A stretch of DNA of 64,000 nt. Origin: Roseateles sp. SL47. GTDB lineage: Bacteria; Pseudomonadota; Gammaproteobacteria; Burkholderiales; Burkholderiaceae_C. Where the stretch lies: positions 2,356,001-2,420,000 of the forward strand of contig NZ_CP113068.1 of assembly GCF_026625885.1 (NCBI RefSeq), written 5' to 3'. The translations under genes were made by a program, and so were the position numbers. Of the stretch, positions 47,784 to 57,239 are shown piece after piece (position 1 is the first letter of the stretch; each line of letters begins with the position of its first letter). Below the pieces are notes generated by a model. That model did no database searches. It saw only the letters and a list, made by a program, of their open reading frames with translations, and was not told where the DNA came from.

Positions 47784-50267
47784 TCAGATCTTCATTTCGA
47801 GGCGGACTTGCCAGAGCGTGAAGCTGCGGCCCGTGCTTTCACCTGTGATGATCTTGGCAGGACTCAGGAAAGTGCCGTCAGCAGCGTAGCGCGCGGGCAC
47901 GACAGAAACACTGCCGGTGCCATAACTCAGCGGCGCCAGGTTGGTCGCAGATACACGCACCGCCGTGCTGGCAGAGAAGTTCCACATGGCGAAGATGTCA
48001 AAGACGCGCTTCTTGTCGCTCGTGATTTCCGTCAGCGTGGTCTGCTGGATGGTGTTGGACGGGGTGTAGTTGAGCGACCCCCCCAAGGTCAGCGGCAGAC
48101 TGCGCAGCCGGTAGTCCGCCCCCAGGTTGGCCGTGTAGCGCGGCTGCTGGTCCAGCTTGTTGTTGGGCCCCTGGATGCCCTCCACCTCGGAATGAAAGAG
48201 TGACAGGTTGCTGCGGATGTTCACCGGCAGCGCTGTTTCAAAATACTCATCCAGCCGGAATTTGGCCTCCAGCTCCACCCCATACGTCTGCGCCGTGCCA
48301 ATGTTCCGGGGCTTGGATACCCACCGCTGCTCACTGGACCAGCTCACATCCTCCAACACCGTGACCGTGCGGATCAGGTCGTTGATGTGCCGGTAGAAGA
48401 GGTTGGCACTGATCAGCCCCCCCTTGGTCATGTACTTCTCCCAGCCCAACTCCACACCCGTGGCCATCTCCGGCTTGAGCTCCGGATTGCCCATGCGGTC
48501 CGGGTAGTTGATGGCATTGGTGCCACACGGCACGCCGTTCAGGCACGGATACTGGGAGTTGACGGAGGGCCGCGCAATCAGGTCGTTGAGTTGGGGGGAC
48601 CGGTAGCTGCGCGTCAGGCTGGCCCGAATCTGCTCCCGGCTCTTTTCGTCCAGCTTGTAGACCGCATGCAGCAACGGCGTCCAGACACTGGAACTGTTGC
48701 TGACGTTGTAGTTGGTGGCCTTGCTCTCCGTCTGGATGCCTTCCCACCGTAAGCCGGCATAAAAGCCCCACTGCTTGCCCACGCTCCACTCGTCCTGCGC
48801 ATACGCAGCCAGCCGGCGGGTGGACGCATCCACGTCATCCCCAAAATCCAGCAGGTAGGCGCAGCTGCTGCCGTTTTGCAGGCAGTCGCGGTTCTGGGTG
48901 CGCCCCGTGCCTTCCCCTTCCAGCCCCGCCACCAGGTTGTGCTCGCCCTCCAACTGATGGCTGTATTTGCTGTTGAAGTTCCACGAGGTGTCGCGGCTCT
49001 TGGTCTGGTCGTCCTGAGTGCGGGTGAGCGTGCTGTCTTGGAACTCGCTGCGATGGCTGTTGGTGGTCATGGTCATGCGGCCCACGCCTGCACGCACCTC
49101 CAGCCGGCTGACATCACTCAGCCGCTTGTTCCACTGCGCATTCAGCCGCGCCATCACCGAATGGTTGTCGCCCAGGGTGTCCACGTGGTTGAAGTTGTAG
49201 TGGTCCGGGCCCGATTCCACTTCCGGCGTTTGTGTCTGATCGAAATAGCTGCGACTGTGCCCACTGTTGACCACCACAAAGGGCTGTACAGCCAGCGTGT
49301 CTCCCCCCTCCAGCCGGAATTGCAGGCGGCCGGTCATGTTGAGGGATTTGCGGGTGTTGCTGGTGTGGCCCAGCGTCTGCAGCACGGTCTGCTCGCCTGT
49401 GTCCGGCACCAGCGTGACGGTGCGGCTGTTCACGTCGTCCTGCTGCCGGTTCTGCATGGCATTGACGGTGAAGTTGTAGGCACTGCCCTGGTCGTCCAGC
49501 TTGTCGTTGCGGGTCCAGCTGAGGTGCGGACGGACCTGGCCGTTCTCCGACGACAGGGCCGCACGGACCTCATTCAGCCGCCGTTGCAAGGCCTCACGCA
49601 ACACCACGTTGATGGTGCCGGCCACCGCTCGTGCACCAAACTCCGCCGTGGGCGCACGCATGACTTCAATGCGCTCGATCTGGTCCGGTGGCAGTTCATC
49701 CAGCGAGAAGCCCGGTGGCATGCGCTCGCCGTTGACCAGGATCTGCGTATAGCCGCTCCCCATGCCGCGCATGCGGACCTCTCCGCCTCGGCCCGGGCGC
49801 CCGCCCGTGGTCACGCCAGGCAGACGTTTGAGAACTTCGCCGATGGTGCTGTCACCATACCGCTCGATCTCTTCACGACCAATGATGATCTTGGAAGCGG
49901 TGGAGGCGCGCCGCTGCGCATCGTCGCTGGAGCGGCCCTGCACTTCCACACGGTTCAACTGCTGAGGGTCTTCGCCGGTCCGCTGCGATGGCGGGGGCGA
50001 CGGCGCCTTTGCCGGGGCCGGGGTGGGTGCGGGGCCAGGGGCCTTGGCAGGCGCAGGGGCCGGAGCGGGCGCCTGCGTGGGGGCAGCGGCAGGCGCCGGA
50101 GCAGGTGCAGGTGCAGGTGCAGGTGCAGGCGCCGTTGCAGGTGCGGGGGCTGGTGGCGGAGCCGGAGGTGACGTATCGGCGCGCAACGGGCCGGTGGGCA
50201 GGGCGGACAAGCCGATCAAAAGGCCAAGGGCCAGGGGATGCAAGGCGGGGCGGCAGGTGCGTGTCAT
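47784..50267 (-). CDS. TonB-dependent outer-membrane receptor with Pro/Ala-rich N-terminus
   Basis: An 827-residue receptor. A signal peptide (MTRTCRPALHPLALGLLIGL, cleavage near LRADT) is followed by about 65 residues of almost pure Pro-Ala with some Lys and Thr. The plug (IIIGREEIERYGDSTIGEVL, then KRLPGVTTGGRPGRGGEVRM) and a 22-strand-type barrel follow, ending LWQVRLEMKI. The plug resembles siderophore and colicin-I receptors (CirA/FepA group), but the ligand is unknown. No transport or synthesis genes are adjacent. Part of the Pro-Ala region is encoded by GCAGGT repeats at 50101-50124. ATG 50267 is chosen as the start of the signal peptide. Confidence 0.9.
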   Translation of the reverse strand: MTRTCRPALHPLALGLLIGLSALPTGPLRADTSPPAPPPAPAPATAPAPAPAPAPAPAPAAAPTQAPAPAPAPAKAPGPAPTPAPAKAPSPPPSQRTGEDPQQLNRVEVQGRSSDDAQRRASTASKIIIGREEIERYGDSTIGEVLKRLPGVTTGGRPGRGGEVRMRGMGSGYTQILVNGERMPPGFSLDELPPDQIERIEVMRAPTAEFGARAVAGTINVVLREALQRRLNEVRAALSSENGQVRPHLSWTRNDKLDDQGSAYNFTVNAMQNRQQDDVNSRTVTLVPDTGEQTVLQTLGHTSNTRKSLNMTGRLQFRLEGGDTLAVQPFVVVNSGHSRSYFDQTQTPEVESGPDHYNFNHVDTLGDNHSVMARLNAQWNKRLSDVSRLEVRAGVGRMTMTTNSHRSEFQDSTLTRTQDDQTKSRDTSWNFNSKYSHQLEGEHNLVAGLEGEGTGRTQNRDCLQNGSSCAYLLDFGDDVDASTRRLAAYAQDEWSVGKQWGFYAGLRWEGIQTESKATNYNVSNSSSVWTPLLHAVYKLDEKSREQIRASLTRSYRSPQLNDLIARPSVNSQYPCLNGVPCGTNAINYPDRMGNPELKPEMATGVELGWEKYMTKGGLISANLFYRHINDLIRTVTVLEDVSWSSEQRWVSKPRNIGTAQTYGVELEAKFRLDEYFETALPVNIRSNLSLFHSEVEGIQGPNNKLDQQPRYTANLGADYRLRSLPLTLGGSLNYTPSNTIQQTTLTEITSDKKRVFDIFAMWNFSASTAVRVSATNLAPLSYGTGSVSVVPARYAADGTFLSPAKIITGESTGRSFTLWQVRLEMKI

Positions 50268-50773
50268 CGGGGCAGGCAAGAGCAACGGCGATGCAACGTG
50301 GTCCGGACTTGGCGGCGGCTGGGACGCGGGACGCGGCGTACTTCGTGTCAGAGTTGAAATGAGGGCGAAGGATCGCACGGCGTACGCTGACCGCCCATGT
50401 GCCGCCCTCGGGTTTCATTGTTCTTTACATGCAGTGATGGCTCTGCGCGACGCGCCGTCTAAACGTACGCGCACGACAACTTTCACAGGCCGACCGAGAA
50501 ACGAACAAGCAACATCGTGCGCCATTCGGCAAAGACCCAAGAAAAAAGCCACCGGCCTGGGAGGACGGTGGCTTTCAGGAATAGGTATCCGGACGCTGGT
50601 GACGGGTTCCAGCTTTCTGCCCTATGTCGCAGCCGGTTGTTTGTCTCGGATGCCTTGCATTGTGCCCGCCATTTATGACGGTGAATTGACGAAAAGCAGG
50701 GTTCTGATCGGTCAGTCCTCACGCCACCTCGAAGACGTCAACAGAGCGCCATCGCCTCTCAGCATGCCGGGGC
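50268..50773. other. Gene-free stretch between the receptor and acyltransferase genes
   Basis: The part near 50268-50450 should hold the receptor promoter; I found no convincing Fur box or -35/-10 pair. The part near 50540-50773 is the 3' region of the acyltransferase transcript and contains its terminator. Frames that cross this stretch have no coding character. Confidence 0.6.
50542..50573 (-). terminator. Rho-independent terminator after the acyltransferase gene
   Basis: On the minus strand GCCACCG pairs with CGGTGGC around an 11-base loop and is followed by TTTTTTC. It lies 200 bp after the stop at 50774. Confidence 0.8.
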
Positions 50774-51961
50774 TCAACCGCCTGGAACGGCCCCTGCCGG
50801 ACTGGCCGCAGTCCCCCTCCACCGTCGCAGGCAACGGTCCGTCAGCGCCATGCCTGGCATTTCCACAAAGCGGTGGCAGAGATGACTCAGCGCAACGGCC
50901 ACGGGTGTCATCAGCCAGATCGCCACCCAGTGTTGACTGCTGCTCAGCCCTGCTGCGGCCGGGCCAATCACCCAGCGAAAGCCGATGAACAACACCACCC
51001 CATGCAGCAGATACAGGCTGTAGGTGGGTTCGCCGAAGGTGCGTGACAACTTGGCGGACAGAACACCAAACAGGTCGTTGCCAGCGGCGATCAGCACAAA
51101 GGCCAGGGCCTGGAACGCTTGTGGCAGAGGCGACAGGGCGCGCATGTCCAGCGCGAAGCCGCCAATCAGGCTCAGCAATACGGCAACAGATCCATACCGT
51201 GATCCGGACCCTCGCTGCAGACGCGGCCAGCGCGCCGCATAAGCCGCCAGCATGCCCACCGCAAACGGCACCAGGTTGCCCAGGCTGGGGCGCCAGCACA
51301 CAAAGGCGATGCAGGAGACGGCAGTGACGCCCAGTGCGCCTGGGCTGGGGCGTCTTCCCGCCAGCAACGCCAGCAGCGGCAGCGCGGCATACAGCATCCA
51401 TTCATAGGGAAGGGACCAGGTCACACCCGCCACCATCATTTGGGTGCCCCTCAGTCCATTGATGTCGGACGGCCCCGGGATGGTGAACAGAAGCCAGTCC
51501 CCGATCTGGCGCAGCAAGTCAGCACCGCTCACCCGCCACTGCCCCCCGGTCTGCACCCCCACCATAACGAGCAGCAGGGCCAGCATGACCAGATAAGCCG
51601 GTGTCAGGCGGAACCATCGCCCCAGAAACAATCGGGTCCAATCGATCGGTCGCTCACGGGCCTCCAGCAGGCGTCCGTAGAACAGGAACGCGGTGATCAT
51701 GAAGAAGAGCGCCACGCTGCCCTTGCCGGCATTGGTGTAGAACGCGGAATCCGAGGAGGCCCACACGCCGGTGCTGCGATAGCCTTGCCAGACGGTGGCG
51801 TGATGGAGGAAGACCCCCAGCGCCAGGTACCCGCGCAGGCCGTCAATGCTGCGGTGGCGGGCGCCGTCGGTGTGGAGCGGCCACCGGCCCGCCACGCTCT
51901 GCGAGGTCATCAAGGCCAGGCCCGCAGCGACCAACGCGGGCCAGAGGTCGGTCGGGTTCAT
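50774..51961 (-). CDS. Acyltransferase-3 family membrane protein (OafA/YrhL-like)
   Basis: A 395-residue inner-membrane protein with about ten hydrophobic segments. RSIDGLRGYLALGVFLHHAT is the family signature with the putative catalytic His, and RLFLGRWFRLTPAYLVML and TYSLYLLHGVVLFIG are also typical. Members O-acetylate or succinylate surface polysaccharides or other exported sugars. GGGGGAGAACC precedes the ATG at 51961; an upstream extension of the frame is rich in Pro/Arg and not coding. No polysaccharide genes are nearby, so the acceptor is unknown. Confidence 0.9.
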   Translation of the reverse strand: MNPTDLWPALVAAGLALMTSQSVAGRWPLHTDGARHRSIDGLRGYLALGVFLHHATVWQGYRSTGVWASSDSAFYTNAGKGSVALFFMITAFLFYGRLLEARERPIDWTRLFLGRWFRLTPAYLVMLALLLVMVGVQTGGQWRVSGADLLRQIGDWLLFTIPGPSDINGLRGTQMMVAGVTWSLPYEWMLYAALPLLALLAGRRPSPGALGVTAVSCIAFVCWRPSLGNLVPFAVGMLAAYAARWPRLQRGSGSRYGSVAVLLSLIGGFALDMRALSPLPQAFQALAFVLIAAGNDLFGVLSAKLSRTFGEPTYSLYLLHGVVLFIGFRWVIGPAAAGLSSSQHWVAIWLMTPVAVALSHLCHRFVEMPGMALTDRCLRRWRGTAASPAGAVPGG

Positions 51962-52167
51962 GGTTCTCCCCCAATGAGGCGGGTGCCGGGCTTGTCGGAC
52001 GCCTGTGTGGTTCGGCGCCGCCAGGATGAGCGAGCAAGGCTGGACACTACACACATTGGGGCGCTCTGTGCGCGGCCGGTCCCCCAGTTGGGTGGGCCGG
52101 GGCGCTTTACCGGCCTTGCGCCAAGCTCCATTAGAGTGTGGCGTGTTGATGCATTGACCTTGTTCCC

Positions 52168-52971
52168 ATGAGCCGCCTCCACGAAGAGTTCCAACGTCTG
52201 TTCGCCCTCCTCCCGTTACCGTCCGGTGCGGCAGGCGTGGACGACCCTCTGCGGGTTGGCGCGGACGGCAGCGTGAGGGCCCTCGTGCTGGATATCGGCC
52301 GCCCTGCGGACGGGGCGCTGGTGGCGCCGTTGTGGCAGGCCGTGCAGCAGGACCTCGGTCTGCCGGCGCCGGCGATTGCGATTTCTGGTGGGCCCAGCTT
52401 CCAGCTCTGGTGGTCGCTGGCACAGGCCATACCGGCGAAAGAGGGGGCCGATTTTTTGGCCGCCCTGCGGCATCGCTACCTTCGAGAACTGCCGGCGGGT
52501 CGGGTGCAGCTCTTCCCCTCAGCTGCTGGGGATGAGGGCACCGGAGGCCATGGAGCGCCTTCATGGACCTCTGCCGCCCCCGTGCCCGCCCAGGTGGTGC
52601 CCGATAAGTGGTCCGCTTTCGTGGCCCCCGGGCTGGTGCCAGTGTTTGAGGAGACACCGTGGTTGGACTTCCCGCCCAATGAAGAAGGTCAGGCGGAACT
52701 GCTGCGGGGGCTGAGAAGCCTGTCAGTCGCAGAGTGGCGGGAAGCGCAACTGCGGTTGGGGATCGGTGGTGACACGGGTTCCGCTGTTACCACGGGCTCG
52801 TCTCAGACGTCGGCGGAGCCTGTGGCGCTGACCACACTTCAGGCGACCGACCCAAGCCGTCTGCAGAACCCCCGTAGCTTCTTGCTGCAGGTGATGAATG
52901 ACGAGCGTGTGGCGCTAGCGCTTCGCATCGAGGCTGCCAAGGCCTTGCTGCCGTATACCGTGGAGCGTTGA
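52168..52971 (+). CDS. Uncharacterised protein
   Basis: A 267-residue soluble protein that I do not recognise. It starts MSRLHEEFQRLFALLPLPSG, has an alpha/beta-looking middle (ISGGPSFQLWWSLAQAIPAK, then FLAALRHRYL), a Trp- and Pro-containing central block (VPDKWSAFVAPGLVPVFEET) and a C-terminal helix RSFLLQVMNDERVALALRIE. No signal peptide or membrane segment. Codon use is like its neighbours. It is convergent with the HAD gene. The final helix resembles the short C-terminal element of phage terminase-small-subunit-like proteins only superficially. Confidence 0.7.
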   Translation: MSRLHEEFQRLFALLPLPSGAAGVDDPLRVGADGSVRALVLDIGRPADGALVAPLWQAVQQDLGLPAPAIAISGGPSFQLWWSLAQAIPAKEGADFLAALRHRYLRELPAGRVQLFPSAAGDEGTGGHGAPSWTSAAPVPAQVVPDKWSAFVAPGLVPVFEETPWLDFPPNEEGQAELLRGLRSLSVAEWREAQLRLGIGGDTGSAVTTGSSQTSAEPVALTTLQATDPSRLQNPRSFLLQVMNDERVALALRIEAAKALLPYTVER

Positions 52972-53003
52972 GGGCGCTACGGGCAAGGCCGGGGGCTGCG
53001 TCC

Positions 53004-53777
53004 TCAGTGCAAACCTGCGAGCACCTCGCAGAGTTCGGTGAGATGCGCAACCCGCAGATGCGGCACTGAATCAGCACCAGGGGCCGAGGCGGATGCCGAC
53101 AACGACGCGGACGCGTTGGACGCTGCCGATGCCGATGCCGATGCCGATGCCGCAGCCGCCAGGTCCTCCCGCACCATCCATACGGCCTGTGCACCGGCCG
53201 CCACGGCGCCGACCACATCCAGATGCCAGTCATCCCCCACGTGCAGCACTTCGGAGGGATGGACGCCGGCCAGGGCCGCAGCGGCATGGAAAGCCTGCTG
53301 TTCCGGCTTCGCCACACCAAGCGACGCCGCGCTGAGCGCTCCCTTGAAAAAATGACCAATGCCCGCCTTGTGGATGCAGGCGTTGCCATTCGTCAGGGCC
53401 ACCAAGGGCAGGCGCTCGCTCAACTGTGTCAGGGCCTGCAGCACTTCGGGGTACAGCTCCACCCGCTGCCGCTCCTCGAAGAACACCTCAAAGGCGGGCT
53501 CGACCAAGGCGATGTCCTCCTGGCTGGCTTCCAACAACGCGCGGATGGATGCTCGGCGCAGGCCGCTCAGGTCCGTACGCAGCGCTGGAAACTGTTGCTG
53601 AGCCTGCGCCCGATAGGTCATCAATGCGGACGGGTCGCTCAACAAGGGCTGCGTGCCGGGCGCATGGGTGCGGAGCCACGTCAGCAGGGCGGCTTCAGCA
53701 CGCACCAGACAGGGGCGGAAGGGCCAGAGGGTGTCGTCCAGATCGAACGAAAGGGCGCGGATACGGTTCAACTGCAT
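53004..53777 (-). CDS. HAD-superfamily hydrolase with Ala/Ser insert
   Basis: A 257-residue HAD phosphatase-like enzyme. Motif I is SFDLDDTLWP, motif II VALTNGN, motif III GVAKPEQQAF and motif IV HVGDDWHLDVVGA, so the catalytic set is complete; the helical cap lies between motifs I and II. After VREDLAA a 25-30-residue Ala/Ser run interrupts the C-terminus before VPHLRVAHLTELCEVL. The run is encoded in part by (GCCGAT)4. Close relatives (pyrimidine nucleotidase / YigB-like) lack it. The ATG at 53777 fits the family start. Confidence 0.9.
   Translation of the reverse strand: MQLNRIRALSFDLDDTLWPFRPCLVRAEAALLTWLRTHAPGTQPLLSDPSALMTYRAQAQQQFPALRTDLSGLRRASIRALLEASQEDIALVEPAFEVFFEERQRVELYPEVLQALTQLSERLPLVALTNGNACIHKAGIGHFFKGALSAASLGVAKPEQQAFHAAAALAGVHPSEVLHVGDDWHLDVVGAVAAGAQAVWMVREDLAAAASASASASAASNASASLSASASAPGADSVPHLRVAHLTELCEVLAGLH
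53124..53147 (+). repeat. Hexanucleotide repeat (GCCGAT)4 inside the HAD gene
   Basis: Four perfect GCCGAT units, with degenerate copies on each side, encode alternating Ala and Ser on the minus strand. Six-base steps keep the frame, so length changes would only alter the Ala/Ser run. Confidence 0.85.
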
Positions 53778-53839
53778 GCCGCATTCTGACCAATTTTGAA
53801 AGGACGGATGACCGGCCTTCTTTCGGGGGCACCCGCGCG

Positions 53840-53878
53840 GGCCATTATCGGCGCCAGGCCCCGGCGCCGATAATGGCC
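53840..53878. promoter_or_regulatory. Perfect 16-bp inverted repeat between divergent genes
   Basis: GGCCATTATCGGCGCC and its exact complement GGCGCCGATAATGGCC are separated by 7 bp. The element lies 19 bp before the ATG at 53897 and 62 bp before the HAD start at 53777. There is no T-run on either side, so a terminator is unlikely; an operator or an mRNA 5' hairpin fits better. Confidence 0.7.
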
Positions 53879-53896
53879 ACAACCTGGAGACCCCCG

Positions 53897-54514
53897 ATGC
53901 AAGACCCCATTCGACCGCAGCAAATCAGCAGCTTCTGGCGCTGGCTGGTGGACCATCAGGCAGACCTGAACGCCCTGGAATCCCCTGAGCATCCGTTCTG
54001 GGATGTGCTGCTGTCCCGCCTGCAGGAACTGGATGAAGGCTTGTGGTTCGAAGTGTCGATGCCCGGGGATGACGTCCGGGAACTGGTCATTACCGCCGAG
54101 GGCGACTGGGAGTTGTTCCCTCTGGTGGAGGCCATGGTGTCGGTGGCACCGGACGTCCCCGGCTGGGACTTCGTGGCGCTGAAACCGGCCATGGGTTTCG
54201 ACTTCAGCATCCGTTATGAGGGCCTGGACCTGGAGCCCCGCCAGATGTGGTTTGAGCCGCTGGTGGATGAGGATGCACCCGAGGTGCTGGGGCTGCGCAT
54301 TGCCATTCCCGGATTCAACGATGATCAGGAGCAGGCCTTTGCCAATGGCTTGCTGGTGATTCTGGATACGGCACTGGGGGAGAAGTCGGCAGCGACCGAT
54401 GTGGATGTGGTGGAGCTCTGCGAGCTGCCGGAAGATCCCCAGGAAGAGGGTTTCCTGCCGCTGCCGGAGTTGAGCAGCTATGTGGAGTGGCGCAGGAGCC
54501 GCACCACCCACTGA
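53897..54514 (+). CDS. Conserved uncharacterised protein
   Basis: A 205-residue acidic soluble protein. I recognise the general pattern of a widespread uncharacterised family: FWRWLVDHQADLNAL, then VRELVITAEGDWELFPLVEA, then APDVPGWDFVALKPAMGFDF, then IPGFNDDQEQAFANGLLVIL and LDTALGEKSAATDV. No catalytic motif is evident. It is preceded by the perfect inverted repeat at 53840-53878 and GGAG 7 nt from the start codon region. A role is not known. Confidence 0.8.
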   Translation: MQDPIRPQQISSFWRWLVDHQADLNALESPEHPFWDVLLSRLQELDEGLWFEVSMPGDDVRELVITAEGDWELFPLVEAMVSVAPDVPGWDFVALKPAMGFDFSIRYEGLDLEPRQMWFEPLVDEDAPEVLGLRIAIPGFNDDQEQAFANGLLVILDTALGEKSAATDVDVVELCELPEDPQEEGFLPLPELSSYVEWRRSRTTH

Positions 54515-54630
54515 GGGCGCGGGCCGCGCGTCATGCGTGAAACCGCTCTCAGGTCAACACAGGTTTTGCGAAGCTGCACCCCGGTAGTTTCGAGATGTCT
54601 GTTGGCGGGACACGGTCGTACAGTGCCCGC

Positions 54631-54963
54631 ATGACCATCGAGCCCAATCCCAGGACGGCCGCCGCCGCAGGCGTGTGGGCAGCCATTGGCGGCATGTCCT
54701 TCGAAACCTGGCACGCCGCGCAAACCTCCTTGACGCCGCTGACCTCCAATCTGATGTGGGGCGGTTTCATGCTGATCTTCGTGCTGTTGCCGCTGTACTT
54801 CCTCGTCATCGGCCGGCAGGCGCCTTTTGGCCGTGACTGGGTGAAGGACCCGGCGGAACGGGCGCGTTACGCGGTGAGCGTGAAGCGAATGTTGGTGTGG
54901 CTGGGTTCAGGGGCCCTGGTGGCTGTCCTGTGGACCGTGGTGAGCCGCCATCTCGCCGGCTGA
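54631..54963 (+). CDS. Small two-segment membrane protein
   Basis: A 110-residue protein with hydrophobic segments at about residues 42-60 (LMWGGFMLIFVLLPLYFLVI) and 88-106 (LVWLGSGALVAVLWTVVS), joined by a charged loop (GRQAPFGRDWVKDPAERARY). No family recognised. ATG 54631 is chosen; an ATG at 54595 in the same frame is possible and would add 12 residues. About 300 bp of non-coding DNA follow, ending in the ohyA operator. Confidence 0.6.
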   Translation: MTIEPNPRTAAAAGVWAAIGGMSFETWHAAQTSLTPLTSNLMWGGFMLIFVLLPLYFLVIGRQAPFGRDWVKDPAERARYAVSVKRMLVWLGSGALVAVLWTVVSRHLAG

Positions 54964-55199
54964 GCGCCGATGTGGGGGGGCTGAGCCCGAGCGGCCCGAT
55001 CGCCGTGGATGAGCTGCGCGCCCTGTCCGCCCGCAGCACCACGCTGTTGAAGGGATTGATGGGCTTCAAGTTGCCGTCAGCGCGCCCCTTCGTCATGGAG
55101 GCCACGACTTCACGCTGACCTCACAGGCCTTCTCAACAATGGGCTGACCGTCAGGGCAGGCCCACGGCTTGCCGCTGACAAAGATCAAGTGATATCCGA

Positions 55200-55225
55200 A
55201 TGTCGATCGATACATTGATCGACAT
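55200..55225. promoter_or_regulatory. TetR-type operator upstream of oleate hydratase
   Basis: ATGTCGATC, 8 bp, GATCGACAT: perfect 9-bp arms centred 50 bp before the ohyA ATG at 55263. Length and symmetry suit a TetR dimer, and a TetR gene is translationally coupled to the end of ohyA. The palindrome also argues against an in-frame ATG at 55200 being the true start. Confidence 0.78.
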
Positions 55226-55262
55226 CCCGTGCCACTGCCCGGCAAACGAGAAAGGCCTTTTC

Positions 55263-57239
55263 ATGACATCGTCCGATTCCAGCCGTCCTGCCCCTCAACC
55301 CACCGACGTGCCGGTGGAGGCCGATGCTGGCCAGCGCTTCTGGCACAAGGGGCCGCAGGACACGCTGCCGCCGCCGGACATGATGGGCCCCTACATGCGC
55401 AACCACCCGGTGACCACACCGGTGGCGGGGCGCAAGGCCTGGATCATCGGCAGCGGCATTGCCGGCATGGCGGCGGCTTTCTACATGATCCGCGACGGCC
55501 GCATGAAGGGCGAGGACATCACCATCCTCGACACCATGAGCATTGCCGGCGGCTCGCTGGATGGTGCCGGCAACCCGGAGGAGGGCTACCTCATTCGCGG
55601 CGGCCGGGAAATGAACTGGAACTACGACAACTTCTGGGACCTCTTCCAGGACGTGCAGGCGCTGGAGCTTCCGAAGGGCTACAGCGTGCTGGACGAATAC
55701 CGTCTGGTGAATGACCAGGACCCCAACTGGTCCAAGGCCCGCCTGATGCACCAGCAGGGCCAGATCCGCGATTTCTCCACCCTGGGCCTGAGCCGCTCGC
55801 ACCAGTTGGAAATCATCAAGCTGCTGCTCAAGCGCAAGGAAGATCTGGACGACATCACGATTGAGGACTACTTCAGCAGCAGCTTCCTGGAGACCAACTT
55901 CTGGTACTTGTGGCGCTCCATGTTTGCCTTCGAGAACTGGCAGAGCCTCTTGGAGATGAAGCTCTACATGCATCGCTTCCTCGATGCCATCGATGGTCTG
56001 ACCGACATGTCGGCGCTGGTGTTCCCCAAATACAACCAGTACGACAGCTTTGTGGTGCCGCTGATGCGGCATCTGAAAGAGCAGGGGGTGCAGGTGCGAT
56101 TCGGCACCCGGGCCACGGACCTGGACCTGGTGGAGGAGGGCGGGCGCCGCACGGTCACCGGCATCCATTGCAAGGTGGAGGGCCGCCCGGAGCTCATTCC
56201 GGTGGGGCCGGCGGATGTGGTGTTTGCACTCACCGGCTCCATGACGGAAGGGACGGCCTATGGCGACATGGACACCGTGCCGGTGCTGGCCCGCGGCAAT
56301 GAAGAGCCCGGGGAGGACAGTGACTGGATGCTGTGGAAGAACCTGGCGAAGAAATCCCCCGTGTTTGGCAAGCCGGAGAAGTTCTACGGAAATGTGGCTG
56401 GCTCCATGTGGGAGTCCGCCACACTGACCTGCCGGCCGTCGCCGCTGGTGGATCGCCTCAAGGAGCTGTCCGTCAATGACCCGTACTCCGGCAAGACCGT
56501 GACCGGCGGCATCATCACCTTCACCGATTCCAATTGGGTGCTGAGCTTCACCTGCAACCGTCAACCGCATTTCCCGACCCAGCCCAAGGATGTGCTGGTG
56601 CTGTGGGTCTACGCCTTGTTGATGGACAAGGAGGGCAACTACGTCAAGAAACCGATGCCGCAGTGCACCGGGCGCGAGGTGCTGGCGGAGCTTTGTCATC
56701 ACCTGGGCATTGCGGACCAGCTCGACGCCGTGGCCGCGCAGACCCAGGTGCGGCTGGCCCTCATGCCCTACATCACCGCGCAGTTCATGCCCCGCGCCGC
56801 CGGTGACCGGCCGCACGTGGTGCCCCAAGGCTGCACCAACCTGGCGCTGCTGGGGCAGTTTGTGGAGACCAGCAACGACATCATCTTCACCATGGAGGCG
56901 TCGGTGCGCACTGCCCGCATCGGCGTCTACACGCTGCTGGGCTTGCGCAAGCAGGTGCCGGACATCAGCCCGACCCAATACGACATTCGCAACCTGCTGA
57001 AGGGGGCGCGGGCACTCAACAACAACGAGCCATTCCCGGGTGAGCGCCTGCTGCATCGGGTGCTGGGCAAGAGCTACTTTGCCCACATCCTGCCGCCTCT
57101 GCCCGACCGGGATGAATCGCTGAAGGAGCGTGCAGAGGCCGAGCTGGTTGCCTTGCTGGGCAAGGGCAGCCAGGCGCTGGGGGTGGCGTCCGGATGGCTG
57201 GATCGATGGCGTGAGGGCCTGCAGCGGCGGGGCCGTTGA
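55263..57239 (+). CDS. ohyA: Oleate hydratase (MCRA family)
   Basis: A 658-residue FAD-binding enzyme that adds water to the cis-9 double bond of oleate to give 10-hydroxystearate. The FAD-binding start [20 protein letters not shown], the acidic [20 protein letters not shown] loop, and the family block [18 protein letters not shown] are present. [11 protein letters not shown] and [20 protein letters not shown] are also MCRA signatures. AAAGG precedes the ATG at 55263. Such enzymes detoxify unsaturated fatty acids, so control by a lipid-sensing TetR protein would make sense. Confidence 0.95.
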   Translation: MTSSDSSRPAPQPTDVPVEADAGQRFWHKGPQDTLPPPDMMGPYMRNHPVTTPVAGRKAWIIGSGIAGMAAAFYMIRDGRMKGEDITILDTMSIAGGSLDGAGNPEEGYLIRGGREMNWNYDNFWDLFQDVQALELPKGYSVLDEYRLVNDQDPNWSKARLMHQQGQIRDFSTLGLSRSHQLEIIKLLLKRKEDLDDITIEDYFSSSFLETNFWYLWRSMFAFENWQSLLEMKLYMHRFLDAIDGLTDMSALVFPKYNQYDSFVVPLMRHLKEQGVQVRFGTRATDLDLVEEGGRRTVTGIHCKVEGRPELIPVGPADVVFALTGSMTEGTAYGDMDTVPVLARGNEEPGEDSDWMLWKNLAKKSPVFGKPEKFYGNVAGSMWESATLTCRPSPLVDRLKELSVNDPYSGKTVTGGIITFTDSNWVLSFTCNRQPHFPTQPKDVLVLWVYALLMDKEGNYVKKPMPQCTGREVLAELCHHLGIADQLDAVAAQTQVRLALMPYITAQFMPRAAGDRPHVVPQGCTNLALLGQFVETSNDIIFTMEASVRTARIGVYTLLGLRKQVPDISPTQYDIRNLLKGARALNNNEPFPGERLLHRVLGKSYFAHILPPLPDRDESLKERAEAELVALLGKGSQALGVASGWLDRWREGLQRRGR

